This document shows, one piece after another, positions 33,869 to 42,469 of a stretch of 64,000 nt of DNA. The DNA is from Fibrobacter succinogenes (GTDB lineage: Bacteria; Fibrobacterota; Fibrobacteria; Fibrobacterales; Fibrobacteraceae): contig CACWPM010000006.1 of NCBI GenBank assembly GCA_902762795.1, forward strand, positions 1-64,000, written 5' to 3'. How positions within the stretch are numbered: position 1 is the stretch's first letter; each line of letters opens with the position of its first letter. Position numbers and translations under genes: made by a program. Below the pieces are notes generated by a model that saw only the letters and a program-made list of their open reading frames with translations, was not told the origin of the DNA and did not search any database.

Positions 33869-34240
33869 TTAAGCACTTTTGGGATTTGGACCATATCTGT
33901 TCGATCCGGGTTCGCTGTCCAGGAACATGAAAACGAGAAGAGCAACTTCCCCAACAACCGGAACTAGCCCAAAGAAAATCCACCAGCCGCTTTTCCCTAT
34001 ATCATGCAAACGACGGAAGAATACGGCTACACCAGGCAAGATTAAACCTAGACAGACCAAAGTTACAAGAATAGGCGTTACAATGATATAGGAACCAATG
34101 GCAAAGTCTATCGCAAGTCCAAGAAAAGCGGCAAAAGCCATTGCAATAAACTGGAACAAGGTGAAACTCCAGTACTCCATTCTTCTTGCCCGCCCACTAA
34201 AATCGATATAATGTTTTAAGCAATATTTGAAGTATTCCAT
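33869..34240 (-). CDS. DUF805 inner-membrane protein
   Basis: 123 aa. Starts with the DUF805 hallmark YCLKHYIDFSGRARRMEYWSF, then three hydrophobic segments, then RRLHDIGKSGWW and a short tail with GSNRYGPNP. The family (YhaH-like) is of unknown function in the inner membrane. A strong AAGGAG RBS is 7 bases upstream. It is a single gene with its own terminator. Confidence 0.93.
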   Translation of the reverse strand: MEYFKYCLKHYIDFSGRARRMEYWSFTLFQFIAMAFAAFLGLAIDFAIGSYIIVTPILVTLVCLGLILPGVAVFFRRLHDIGKSGWWIFFGLVPVVGEVALLVFMFLDSEPGSNRYGPNPKSA

Positions 34241-34268
34241 TTTTTCTCCTTGCGTTTATAATTGATAA

Positions 34269-34289
34269 TTAAGCGTAAACAACGCTTAA
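34269..34289 (-). promoter_or_regulatory. 8-bp inverted repeat upstream of the DUF805 gene
   Basis: TTAAGCGT / ACGCTTAA with 5-base loop, 29 bases before the DUF805 start. It could be a regulator site or 5'UTR hairpin. Confidence 0.4.
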
Positions 34290-34477
34290 ATAACGATCCC
34301 CTTCACAACATTACATTCTTACTATAAAAAAATAAGTTTTCAGACATTGATATATATAAAATTTTCAAAAAAGTCAATAGAAAATGGGAAAACAAGTTTT
34401 TGCGCACTCTAGCTTTGCGCACTTTTGACATCTACGACATCCGTGGCTTCACTCGGTCATGTGCGCCTGCAAGCAGT

Positions 34478-34674
34478 CCGTTTCACTCGCCTTACGCAAA
34501 AGTTGCTAAATGGCGCCCCTTCAGAGCGCTTTTAGTTCGGCTCAGCAATGTCAAAACAACAAGTTGCTTTGCCGCTGCATTCGCCTTTGGCACTCTTCGA
34601 GTGCCTTTTGCTAGGCTTGGAAGTGGGCCTGTAAACAGCCCCGTTTCACTCGCCTTACGCAAAAGTTGCTAAAT
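34478..34674 (+). repeat. 34-bp exact direct repeat upstream of prfA
   Basis: A sequence beginning CCGTTTCACTCGCC and ending GTTGCTAAAT occurs at 34478-34511 and 34641-34674, 163 bp apart. The right copy runs directly into the prfA promoter-like motif; the left copy lacks the TTTG half (GCTAAATGGCG). The stretch 34400-34640 between them shows other partial direct repeats but no gene. Confidence 0.9.
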
Positions 34675-34677
34675 TTG
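34670..34677 (+). promoter_or_regulatory. TAAATTTG -7 motif of prfA
   Basis: Exact TAnnTTTG match, 6 bases before the ATG at 34684, predicting a leaderless or near-leaderless prfA transcript. No Shine-Dalgarno is present. Confidence 0.55.
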
Positions 34678-34683
34678 GGCACG

Positions 34684-35751
34684 ATGAAAGAAAAAGCTAA
34701 AAAACTCATTGAAAAGTACGAGGAACTGGAATCGGAACTCGGAAACCCGGATGTTCTCGGAGACCAGGCCCGTTACAACAAGATTCACAAGCAGTACAAG
34801 GGTATCGAAAAGGCTGTTTTGAAAGCCAAGGAATACCTGCAGATGATGGACGATCTTGAAGAATACAAGATTGCCCTCGGCGATTCCGACCCGGAAATGG
34901 TCGCAATGGCCAAGGCCGAAATTTCAGAAATTGAAAAGAAGCTCCCCGAAGTGACGGACGAACTCCAGATTTTGATGGTGCCGAAGGATCCGTGGGATTT
35001 CCGCAACGCGACACTCGAAATCCGCGGCGGCACGGGCGGCGACGAATCGGCGCTCTTTGCGGGCGACTTGTTCCGCATGTATCGCGGCTACTGCGACAAG
35101 ATGGGCTGGAAGATGACGATCCAGGACTTGAGCGAAGGCACGGTGGGCGGCTACAAGGAAATCCGCGTGTTCATCGAAGGCGACAGCGTCTATGGAACGC
35201 TCAAGTTCGAAAGTGGCGTTCACCGCGTGCAGCGCGTGCCGGAAACGGAAACGCAGGGACGCGTGCATACGTCTGCTGCGACGGTGGCAATTCTCCCGGA
35301 AGCTGAAGAAGTGGACGTGGAAATCCGTGAAGCCGACATCCACATGGACACGTACCGATCTTCGGGCGCTGGCGGTCAGTACATTAACAAGACGGACTCC
35401 GCCGTGCGTTTGACGCATATCCCGACGGGTGTGGTGGTGAGCTGCCAGACTGAACGTAGCCAGTTGCAGAACAGACTCCACGCTATGGAAATGTTGCGCT
35501 CCAAGATTCTTGACGCCGTCATCGCCAAGAAGGAAAAGGAAGAAGCGGCAAACCGCAAGGCCCTCGTGGGTACTGGCGACCGTTCTGCCAAGATCCGCAC
35601 TTACAACTATCCGCAGAACCGCGTGACGGACCACCGCATCGGTCTCACCGTTTACAATCTGGACAAGGTTGTCACAGGCGATCTCGATGAAATCATCAAT
35701 GGTCTCCAGATGGCGAACGCCCAGGAAAAGCTCGGAAAGTTCAACGCTTAA
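34684..35751 (+). CDS. prfA: Peptide chain release factor 1
   Basis: 355 aa from ATG 34684. RF1 features: GGTGGDESALFAGDL, HRVQRVPETETQGRVHTSA with codon-reading tripeptide PET (186-188), and the peptidyl-hydrolysis motif GGQ at 230-232 (RSSGAGGQYINKTDSAVR). The GGQ Gln is the target of PrmC, whose gene is next. It recognises UAA and UAG. The start is at M7 of the longer frame; the extra N-terminal codons contain the promoter motif and are not translated. Confidence 0.97.
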   Translation: MKEKAKKLIEKYEELESELGNPDVLGDQARYNKIHKQYKGIEKAVLKAKEYLQMMDDLEEYKIALGDSDPEMVAMAKAEISEIEKKLPEVTDELQILMVPKDPWDFRNATLEIRGGTGGDESALFAGDLFRMYRGYCDKMGWKMTIQDLSEGTVGGYKEIRVFIEGDSVYGTLKFESGVHRVQRVPETETQGRVHTSAATVAILPEAEEVDVEIREADIHMDTYRSSGAGGQYINKTDSAVRLTHIPTGVVVSCQTERSQLQNRLHAMEMLRSKILDAVIAKKEKEEAANRKALVGTGDRSAKIRTYNYPQNRVTDHRIGLTVYNLDKVVTGDLDEIINGLQMANAQEKLGKFNA

Positions 35752-35752
35752 T

Positions 35753-35891
35753 GGACTGCCGCGGCCCCATACGGGGCCTCGCAGTGACGTATAGGCAAGA
35801 ACAACGTCATTGCGAGGGGCAAAGTCCCTATATACAAGACTTGGAGCTTTAGCGCCTCAGTCGCGTTAGGTTCGAAGGAGCAGCAATCCAC
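35753..35891. repeat. Pair of REP-like elements between prfA and prmC
   Basis: The first (35753-35789) holds GGCCCCATACGGGGCC within a ..cgcagtgacg frame; the second (35804-35891) begins cgtcattgcgagg and ends gcaatcc. The two have opposite orientation. The cgtcattgcgag/gcaatcc pair is a common palindromic repeat type in diverse bacteria. The prmC RBS follows immediately. Confidence 0.75.
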
Positions 35892-35912
35892 GCATTTTAG
35901 AAGGAAAGTCCA

Positions 35913-36926
35913 ATGCCACAGCAGCAGATGACAGTTCTTGAAATCTTGAACCGCACCAAGGTCTTCTTCGAAAAGAAGGGTATTCCTGATGCACGGCTCG
36001 ATGCCGAGTATATCATCAGCTACGGTCTCAAGATGAAGAACCGCATGGACTTGTACCTGAACTTCGAGAAGCCGCTCACGCCAGCGGAGCTGGACGTGCT
36101 TCGCACGATGGTTGCACGCCGTGCAACGCGTGAGCCGCTGCAGCATATCATCGGCGACACAAGCTTCCGCGGTTTCATCATCAAGTGCGACCGCCGCGCT
36201 CTGATCCCGCGCCCGGAAACGGAATCGCTCGTGGACATGGCCGCCGACTGCTTAAAGGGTATTGAGAACCCGTTCATCGTCGAAATCGGAACGGGCACGG
36301 GCGCAATCTCAATTGCTTGCGCCAAGGAAATTGCAGGTGCGAGAGTGCTCGCGACAGACGTTTCCGAAGACACACTCGCACTTGCACGTACAAATGCTGA
36401 AGCGAACGGTCTCGGCGAAGATTCCGATGCTGTGAAATGCGCGGTGTCCCCAACAGACGCTCTGCCAAGTTCAACAAAGTTCGCAGCCCATACAGATTCT
36501 CAAACCGCTACAAATTCAACAAACGCTGCAGGAACATTGACCTTCGCACAGGGCGACTTGCTAGACGCCGTTACCGCAGACATTATTACAAAAGCCACGG
36601 GCAACGCCTCCACCAAGATTGATTGTCTGATTGCAAACCTCCCCTACATTCCTGACGGCGAAAAAGACAAGCTCCAACCCGAAGTCGCGAAATACGACCC
36701 CGCGCTCGCCTTGTTCGGCGGAGCCGATGGGCTTGACCTTGTCCGCAAACTTTTACAGCAAACCGAAGGCAAGCTCAAGCCAGGCACTTCGATTTTACTC
36801 GAAATCGGATCGGAACAGGGAGAAATGCTCAAGTCCGAAGCTGCAAATTATCCATGGCTTGAATTTACGGGCATTCATAAAGACTTCTGCAACAACGTCC
36901 GCTTCGTGAGTTACAAAGCGAAGTAA
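35913..36926 (+). CDS. prmC: Peptide chain release factor N5-glutamine methyltransferase PrmC (HemK)
   Basis: 337 aa with strong RBS AAGGAAAG. N-terminal helical domain (MPQQQMTVLEILNRTKVFFEKKG), SAM-binding VEIGTGTGAISIACAKE, and the Gln-binding motif as NLPY at 242-245 (the family consensus is NPPY, so Pro to Leu). It methylates the GGQ Gln of RF1/RF2. Between the SAM motif and NLPY about 35 residues (about 170-205) of Ala/Ser/Thr-rich low complexity (PSSTKFAAHTDSQTATNSTN) are inserted relative to typical PrmC. It sits directly after prfA, as in many bacteria. Confidence 0.93.
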   Translation: MPQQQMTVLEILNRTKVFFEKKGIPDARLDAEYIISYGLKMKNRMDLYLNFEKPLTPAELDVLRTMVARRATREPLQHIIGDTSFRGFIIKCDRRALIPRPETESLVDMAADCLKGIENPFIVEIGTGTGAISIACAKEIAGARVLATDVSEDTLALARTNAEANGLGEDSDAVKCAVSPTDALPSSTKFAAHTDSQTATNSTNAAGTLTFAQGDLLDAVTADIITKATGNASTKIDCLIANLPYIPDGEKDKLQPEVAKYDPALALFGGADGLDLVRKLLQQTEGKLKPGTSILLEIGSEQGEMLKSEAANYPWLEFTGIHKDFCNNVRFVSYKAK

Positions 36927-36964
36927 GAGTTCATGGATTAAAGCACTTCAAGTGCAAAATAAAT

Positions 36965-37035
36965 CCGTATGGATCCTCCTGGCAGAGGATGACCGTAAAT
37001 AAGTCATTCTCCAAAGGAGAAACCATAATGTTCAT
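36965..37035. repeat. REP-like ggatcctcc...ggaggatgac units
   Basis: gtatggatcctcctggcagaggatgaccg and attctccaaaggagaa occur between prmC and the GIY-YIG gene. They are single-copy relatives of the 43-bp unit amplified on the other side of that gene. Confidence 0.75.
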
Positions 37036-37041
37036 AAAGTG

Positions 37042-37335
37042 CTAGAACAGATTATAAAACAAATCATTCCAATTAGGATTGCTAGACTCTATCATCTTCA
37101 GCTTTTCTGAACGGTAAAGATGTTTTAATTTCTTTTCTCGTTCTATAGCATCCCTTATCGAAGAATATTCTTCGTAATAACCTAATTTATCAACACCGTA
37201 TTTTTCGGTAAAACCTGGTTTTACTTTTCCTTTGTGTTCAGACACTCTTTTTTTCAAATCAGAGGTCACACCTACATACAAAGTTCCTTTGCGATGACTG
37301 AATAAAATATATGCATACCCCTTTTTCATATACAC
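37042..37335 (-). CDS. Solitary GIY-YIG nuclease-domain protein
   Basis: 97 aa. Motif GYAYILFSHRKGTLYVGVTSDLKKRVSEHK gives the GIY-YIG fold (Y..YVG, Arg in KKRVSEHK), and the C-terminal REKKLKHLYRSEKLKMIESSNPNW matches the COG2827/YhbQ-like group; the catalytic Glu falls in IEREKKLK. Such stand-alone domains are frequent, function unclear, possibly nicking DNA. It is flanked on both sides by the ggatcctcc...ggaggatgac repeats, a striking position. The upstream sequence is poor in RBS features. Confidence 0.88.
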   Translation of the reverse strand: MYMKKGYAYILFSHRKGTLYVGVTSDLKKRVSEHKGKVKPGFTEKYGVDKLGYYEEYSSIRDAIEREKKLKHLYRSEKLKMIESSNPNWNDLFYNLF

Positions 37336-37357
37336 TCTTTTAAAAATTTAATAAGGA

Positions 37358-37950
37358 CTGTATGGATCCTCCTAGCGGAGGATGACTCTGTGGCTGTAAT
37401 CTGTATGGATCCTCCTAGCGGAGGATGACTCTGTGGCTGTAATCTGTACGGTTTCTCCCGGCGGAGGATGACTCTGTGGCTGTAATCTGTACGGTCCTCC
37501 TGGCGGATGATGACTCTGTGGCTGTAATCTGTACGGTTTCTCCTGGCGGAGGATGACTCTGTGGCTGTAATCTGTACGGTTTCTCCTAGCGGAGGATGAC
37601 TCTGTGGCTGTAATCTGTACGGTTTCTCCTAGCGGAGGATGACTCTGTGGCTGCAATCTGTACGGTTTCTCCCGGCGGAGGATGACTCTGTGGCTGTAAT
37701 CTGTACGGTTTCTCCCGGCGGAGGATGACTCTGTGGCTGTAATCTGTACGGTTTCTCCTGGCGGAGGATGACTCTGTGGCTGTAATCTGTACGGTTTCTC
37801 CCGGCGGAGGATGACTCTGTGGCTGTAATCTGTACGGTTTCTCCTGGCGGAGGATGCCCCTGCGACTGAAATCTGTACGGTTTCTCCCGGCGGAGGATGA
37901 CTCTGTGGCTGTAATCTGTACGGTTTCTCCTAGCGGATGATGACCGTGGA
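37358..37950. repeat. 43-bp tandem repeat, 14 copies
   Basis: Unit starts at 37358, 37401, 37444, 37487, 37529, 37572, 37615, 37658, 37701, 37744, 37787, 37830, 37873 and 37916. The period is 43 bp, with one 42-bp copy (37487). The first two copies have ctgtatggatcctcc; the others ctgtacggtttctcc. Each contains a short stem such as TCCTCC / GGAGGA followed by atgactctgtggctgtaat. The last copy degrades after 37950. The period is not a multiple of three; all frames on the minus strand stay open by chance of composition. Confidence 0.95.
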
Positions 37951-37969
37951 TGCGGCTCTCGCCGCGTTT

Positions 37970-38191
37970 TTAGCACACGGTGCAGCCGAGGGCCGAAAGC
38001 ACAAATGTTTCACTTTCTCCCATTCGGTAAAACGGGATGAGGTCATCATCGTCTAATGCGGTATCATCGCCCCCATTCAATTGCACCAGCTCCCCAATGC
38101 GGCGTTTGAAAATAGAAAAGCCGGAATCCCACGGATTTTGTTCCGGAATTTCGACTACATGCTTATCTAGCTTAACGGCTTTGTGATTCAT
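37970..38191 (-). CDS. Small 73-aa protein with C-terminal CTVC
   Basis: A real gene is supported by an AAAGGTG RBS 6 bases before the ATG and a sensible codon pattern. The protein starts MNHKAVKLDKHVVEIPEQNPW, has an acidic middle (GGDDTALDDDDLIPFYRMG) and ends FVLSALGCTVC. No family is recognised. The only cysteines are the final CxxC. No modifying enzyme or transporter is adjacent, so a ribosomal-peptide precursor is only a speculation. The 43-bp tandem array begins 20 bases after its stop codon. Confidence 0.6.
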   Translation of the reverse strand: MNHKAVKLDKHVVEIPEQNPWDSGFSIFKRRIGELVQLNGGDDTALDDDDLIPFYRMGESETFVLSALGCTVC

Positions 38192-38319
38192 TTTTTCACC
38201 TTTTGACTTTTAGTGTCCTTACGAGCACTAATATAAAATTCAAGGATGTCAAAAGGTGACATTTCAAATTTTACACAATTATTTTTCAAAAAAAATCTTT
38301 CGATGATACTTTTATACAG

Positions 38320-38341
38320 ATTCCGGCTCGGAGGCCGGAAT
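38320..38341 (-). terminator. Hairpin after rlpA (ggaatgac repeat family)
   Basis: ATTCCGGC / GCCGGAAT with 6-base loop 18 bases past the rlpA stop. The U tract is weak (CTGTATAAAAG), so it may be a REP-type 3' end. Confidence 0.5.
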
Positions 38342-38359
38342 GACGATGCGCAGGAAGCC

Positions 38360-38785
38360 CTATTCTATAACGGTAGCGGTGACCTGCCCGTGACCAGCCT
38401 TGTCAAATCCGAGCACCTTCCCCGCCGCTTCGCTCAAATCGAGTACGCGTTTTTTCACATATGGACCACGGTCATTCACGCGCACAATAACGGAAGCCCC
38501 CGTCTTGACACGGACCACTTTCAATCTCGTTCCAAACGGGAGTGTCCGATGCGCACAAGTAAAATCATCGCGGTCAAATATTTCACCGCTCGCGGTTTTC
38601 TTGCCATCATACCCATTTCCGTAAAAACTAGCATCTCCCGAAAAAGTATAACCGATTTCCGCCTTCTTTTCACTTTGCGGCTGGCCTGCCATGCGATTGT
38701 AGCCCCTACGGTGCGTCGCCCCGCTACACCCCAAAAACACAACCGAGGCACAAATTAGAATAGCCAAGAAAAGGCGGGATAACAT
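38360..38785 (-). CDS. rlpA: RlpA-like septal lytic transglycosylase lipoprotein
   Basis: 141 aa from ATG 38785, chosen since AGGAAA lies 5 bases upstream. Lipobox FLGC shows lipidation. The double-psi beta-barrel is complete: GDASFYGNGYDGKKTASGEIFD, CAHRTLPFGTRLKV, VRVNDRGPYVKKRVLDLSEAAGKVLG. RlpA cleaves denuded glycan in septal peptidoglycan; the catalytic Asp (VNDRGP) and acidic residues are present. It has no SPOR domain. It overlaps the upstream TPR lipoprotein by few bases, so co-translation is likely. Confidence 0.9.
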   Translation of the reverse strand: MLSRLFLAILICASVVFLGCSGATHRRGYNRMAGQPQSEKKAEIGYTFSGDASFYGNGYDGKKTASGEIFDRDDFTCAHRTLPFGTRLKVVRVKTGASVIVRVNDRGPYVKKRVLDLSEAAGKVLGFDKAGHGQVTATVIE

Positions 38786-38792
38786 AATTTTC

Positions 38793-40709
38793 CTACTCAA
38801 AATCATACATACTGTTGTATGTATTTTCAAGGATTTCGTCTTCCTTGCTTATAATCTCGGCTTTCTTTTCTTCGGGTTTTGCATTCAACTCTTCGTAATA
38901 TCTAGCAGATTTTTTTTCAAGTTTTTCGATATTCTTTGCAGTACGTTCGCGCAACTTTTCAATATCATTATCCGTCGTCGTAAGGCGAGTATTCAGCACA
39001 TAAGCAGCGCGCTTGCCCCATGGAGTCTGTCCATATTCGTCACGGAGTTTATGATAAATCAAGACCGCACTATCCAAGCGTTCCGGGTTCATCTGGAAGT
39101 ACATCGCCTTCATGTAAAGGGCTTGCACACCCGCCTGTGTCCGCGGAAAATCCTTATATAAATTGTCGAATGCGGTGAATGCGGCTGCATAGGCGGAATC
39201 CACCATATCCATTTTGTTCACAGGCATTTCAGACGCCACCGTCCAAAGACTTTCCGCTTCCAAATAGCGATCATGAGCCACATCTTCTTGCGTTTTCATT
39301 GTAACCAACATGCCAAGGTTTGCCTGAGACTGCTTGGCGTATTCAGTATTCGGATACTTTTCGATGATTTCCCTATACAAATCCTCCGCAGTATCCGGAT
39401 CATGCAGGAATTCGTCATAGACAAAAGCCCTTGCATATGCGGCACGCATGACATTAGCCGTATCATTGGAATGCTCAATCACATTCGTGAGCCTTGCAAT
39501 AGCACTATCCGCCTCGGAAAGCTTTAGCAAGAATAGTTCCGCAATCACGAATTCGTTCTTGAAAAATGATTTCATGTCAGGAATAGAATCTTTTTTCTCA
39601 AGAATTTCCTGATTTCTGTCCCGCATAGTCACAAGATGTCTCAAAGCGTTGCGACGCTCTCGCGATTTTTGCGCATACTCACAAATAGATCTTGCAATAT
39701 AGCTACTGTCATAATAAGACATGGCAAGTTCGTAATCCAATACCTTGGTCTGCTCGTAATCGCCCATATTGAAATAAGAACGCGATGAGTAGTCCGTTCT
39801 CGGATATTCCGTATTGACCTTATTAAAAATCACGAAAGCATCGGCATTACGCCCCGCCAAAAGAGTCGTTTCACCAATACGGACCAAGTAGTACGGACGC
39901 TGCTTTTCAAACGCCTCGACCTTGTATAGCTCCTTGAATTCGTCCGCCGCCTTGAGATAATCCTTCTTGTTCACAAGGCATTCCGCCGACTGCTCTCCGG
40001 CCGTCTGGCGTTCACGATCGTTCAGGTTTGCAATTTCCTTGGCATTGTAATGGTGGTGCGCCTTATCCCAGTTTTCCATTTTGAAATAGAGTCCGGCCAA
40101 ACGGAAATGCGCCTTGCCCTTCATGTACGGGGTTCCGCTCGTATCGGCAAGAACGGCCTCCAAAGCAGCAATCGCCTGTTCCGGCGCCTCGGACTTTTCG
40201 TCCAAAAGCGAGAGAAGGTTCAGGCCTTGGAAATAATAAGGATGATTTTTATCGGCAACTACAGGTTCAAGCGCAAATCGACTAATATTGAATTCCTGGT
40301 TGCGGTAGAGGCAGTACGCCCGCTGGTATTCCACAGTCCGCATGGAATCGTTATCGGCAAAGTAACGTTCATATTCATCGTACTTGGTAATTGCTTTTGG
40401 CCAGTCCGCCTTGTGCCTATAAGATTCCGCAATGAGGAAAACGGCCTCGGCCGTGCGCTTCTTGTTCTTGGGGAAACGCTCCAATACGTGGGAACTCTTT
40501 TCGATAACCTTTTCGTATTTTTGGGATTCTTCGCTTCCCGGGTAAGACTGGATTTCATCAGGAACACTGTCCAGACGTGCGGTACGGAGTTCGGTCGCTT
40601 CGTCATAAAGCCGTTCTGCGTTGAACATATGATTTAAGTAAGCACAGCATGTACAGCCATCCAACAAAGCGGCAAACAAAAACAAAGCTATAAAACGACC
40701 GAAAAACAT
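38793..40709 (-). CDS. TPR-repeat lipoprotein
   Basis: 638 aa. The signal sequence has a lipobox LDGC (Cys about 19). The rest is almost all helical with TPR-type repeats (e.g. AEAVFLIAESYRHKADWPKAITKYDEYERYF, AHFRLAGLYFKMENWDKAHHHYNAK, YFNMGDYEQTKVLDYELAMSYYDSS, AEDLYREIIEKYPNTEYAKQSQANLG), resembling BamD/YbgF-like outer-membrane scaffolds. A Lys/Glu coiled coil closes the chain. It probably organises envelope complexes. It lies just downstream (28 bases) of another TPR gene, transcribed together. Confidence 0.85.
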   Translation of the reverse strand: MFFGRFIALFLFAALLDGCTCCAYLNHMFNAERLYDEATELRTARLDSVPDEIQSYPGSEESQKYEKVIEKSSHVLERFPKNKKRTAEAVFLIAESYRHKADWPKAITKYDEYERYFADNDSMRTVEYQRAYCLYRNQEFNISRFALEPVVADKNHPYYFQGLNLLSLLDEKSEAPEQAIAALEAVLADTSGTPYMKGKAHFRLAGLYFKMENWDKAHHHYNAKEIANLNDRERQTAGEQSAECLVNKKDYLKAADEFKELYKVEAFEKQRPYYLVRIGETTLLAGRNADAFVIFNKVNTEYPRTDYSSRSYFNMGDYEQTKVLDYELAMSYYDSSYIARSICEYAQKSRERRNALRHLVTMRDRNQEILEKKDSIPDMKSFFKNEFVIAELFLLKLSEADSAIARLTNVIEHSNDTANVMRAAYARAFVYDEFLHDPDTAEDLYREIIEKYPNTEYAKQSQANLGMLVTMKTQEDVAHDRYLEAESLWTVASEMPVNKMDMVDSAYAAAFTAFDNLYKDFPRTQAGVQALYMKAMYFQMNPERLDSAVLIYHKLRDEYGQTPWGKRAAYVLNTRLTTTDNDIEKLRERTAKNIEKLEKKSARYYEELNAKPEEKKAEIISKEDEILENTYNSMYDFE

Positions 40710-40736
40710 ATAGACATAAAATACAAATTTACAGTT

Positions 40737-42458
40737 TTAAAATTCCATCAAAAGCGGCAGATAATCGCAAAGTTTCATACCTGATGGAGGTAAAGTATTA
40801 CGATCAAGGCGAACCATGCGCACTTCGGCAGGTTTTCCGACGATGCGAGCAAGAATTTCAAAGTTGTCTCGTGTTTCCCACACGGCAGCATCCAATACGA
40901 CACCGTTGCCGCAATCCGTTTCCCCTGTATTGTTGCCGATACCGGAAATTCTTGTATTTTGTTTCAAAAGACGCGAGAAAACTTCAGGGGCGACTCCAAG
41001 ATGGTTCGAAGTCGAAGAGGAATCATAGACAACCACATGGACTTCCTTGAAGCGATTCTGAGAATCAAAGACAACCGTATACGTGTGATGGTAAGGAGAT
41101 TCAAAGAAGGATTCTTGCCAGACAAAGCGTTTCACTTGTTTAAAATTCGCCGGGGAATACTTTCTAAAAAATTCCTGCGAAGATGCGCCGTAGCGAACAA
41201 GATAATGGCCTAGCTTTGTCGAAAAATCGTGTTTCTTTTCGGGCCTCATGGATTCACGAAGGCTATCTACGGCACGAGTCAGGTTTGCCGTAAGCCCACT
41301 ATTGTATTCCTCGATAGCCATCTTGCGAACTTGATCAAGTTCTCCAATACGGGACTTGATATCCGGGTATTCCGGATCATTCTTGAGGATGTAGTTGAAC
41401 TCACGACGGGCCATGTCGAACATATGCGCTTTCGTATAAGCGATACCCAAAGCTTCACGAAGAGGCAGGTTTTCGGGATAACGTTCCACCAGCGGAGCCA
41501 GAATGTCACAAGCCACCTGGGCGCGATCCCTCGAAGATCCTGCGTACTGGCCATTCTTGCCGGGAGCCGTCTTTTCGCCGATCGTCGCCATGGCTCGGCG
41601 AGCTTTCTCGAAATCCGGTCGGAAAGCGATAATGCGCTGGTAAGTCTTTTCGGCCGCATCGAACTTGCCGTTATATTCCGCTAGGTAGCCGCGCAAAAGG
41701 AGCAACTCCGAAGAAAGAGGGAACTGAGTCAAGGCATAATCAATAACAAGTCCGGCGCTGTCCAGTACGCCTTCGTCATGGTAGACCTTCGCCAAAAGTT
41801 CAAACGCGCGCTGTGAGTCTCCCGACGAAAGGCTGATGGCAGCGCGGCATTCGTTAGCCGCCTCCCTCATGTTTGCATTCTTGTGCAACAATTCCGCGTA
41901 CCAAAGTCTAATTTCGTAAATAGACGGAGAACGCGAGCTCGCCATTTTGGCCAGTTCAAGAGCGACACTCAAGTTGCCTGCCAACAACGACTTGCGGCTG
42001 TCCAAGTAAAAGCTCACCCCCGTATTCGGGAAACGAGACATCAAGCGACCAATCAGGAGGTCCGCCCGGTCTTTCATCGTCTCCGTAACGGAGTCCATGT
42101 GGAACAACGTATTGACTTCACCCCAGACCGCCGCATCCACGTTCGGATACAAAAGCACGAGGGCATCATAAATTTCGTAAGCAGCCTTGGTCGCCCCGCT
42201 CCGCGAAAGTTCCCCCGCACGGCGGAACTCAGCTTGAGCCTGCACAGGAAGCCTTTCGACATCGGCTCTGAAGTTCGGCGCATCACCGTTCAACACGGAA
42301 GTGCCCGCTTCAAGTCCAAACGGGATTTCGCCCACTACGACTTTCGAGGGGCCATATTTATTGTAAAGCTTGAATCCGCCATATGCAATCAGCGCCCCGA
42401 AGAAAAAGAACAGAAACAGGTACGCTGCAGTGCGGGACGCCGATGAGGAATTTGACAT
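40737..42458 (-). CDS. Membrane-anchored TPR protein
   Basis: 573 aa. One N-terminal membrane segment (about 10-30, LFLFFFFGALIAYGGF) anchors a long TPR region (about 80-370: AKAAYEIYDALVLLYPN, ALELAKMASSRSP, FDAAEKTYQRIIAFRPDFEKARRAM, MFDMARREFNYILKNDPEYPDI) and a C-terminal beta-rich domain of unknown type. It probably acts on the periplasmic side as a scaffold. The gap to the sigma-factor gene is 11 bases, so sigma factor and the TPR genes form one operon with RlpA. Confidence 0.8.
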   Translation of the reverse strand: MSNSSSASRTAAYLFLFFFFGALIAYGGFKLYNKYGPSKVVVGEIPFGLEAGTSVLNGDAPNFRADVERLPVQAQAEFRRAGELSRSGATKAAYEIYDALVLLYPNVDAAVWGEVNTLFHMDSVTETMKDRADLLIGRLMSRFPNTGVSFYLDSRKSLLAGNLSVALELAKMASSRSPSIYEIRLWYAELLHKNANMREAANECRAAISLSSGDSQRAFELLAKVYHDEGVLDSAGLVIDYALTQFPLSSELLLLRGYLAEYNGKFDAAEKTYQRIIAFRPDFEKARRAMATIGEKTAPGKNGQYAGSSRDRAQVACDILAPLVERYPENLPLREALGIAYTKAHMFDMARREFNYILKNDPEYPDIKSRIGELDQVRKMAIEEYNSGLTANLTRAVDSLRESMRPEKKHDFSTKLGHYLVRYGASSQEFFRKYSPANFKQVKRFVWQESFFESPYHHTYTVVFDSQNRFKEVHVVVYDSSSTSNHLGVAPEVFSRLLKQNTRISGIGNNTGETDCGNGVVLDAAVWETRDNFEILARIVGKPAEVRMVRLDRNTLPPSGMKLCDYLPLLMEF

Positions 42459-42469
42459 TAGAGTTCCAG

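Noticed and set aside
37372-37976. Two minus-strand frames (about 94 and 115 codons) through the 43-bp array
   Set aside because: The 43-bp period shifts frame at every copy; openness comes from the repeat composition and no RBS is present.
37970-38191. Ribosomal peptide (RiPP) cluster
   Set aside because: No modifying enzyme, protease or transporter in the neighbourhood; only the terminal Cys pair suggested it.
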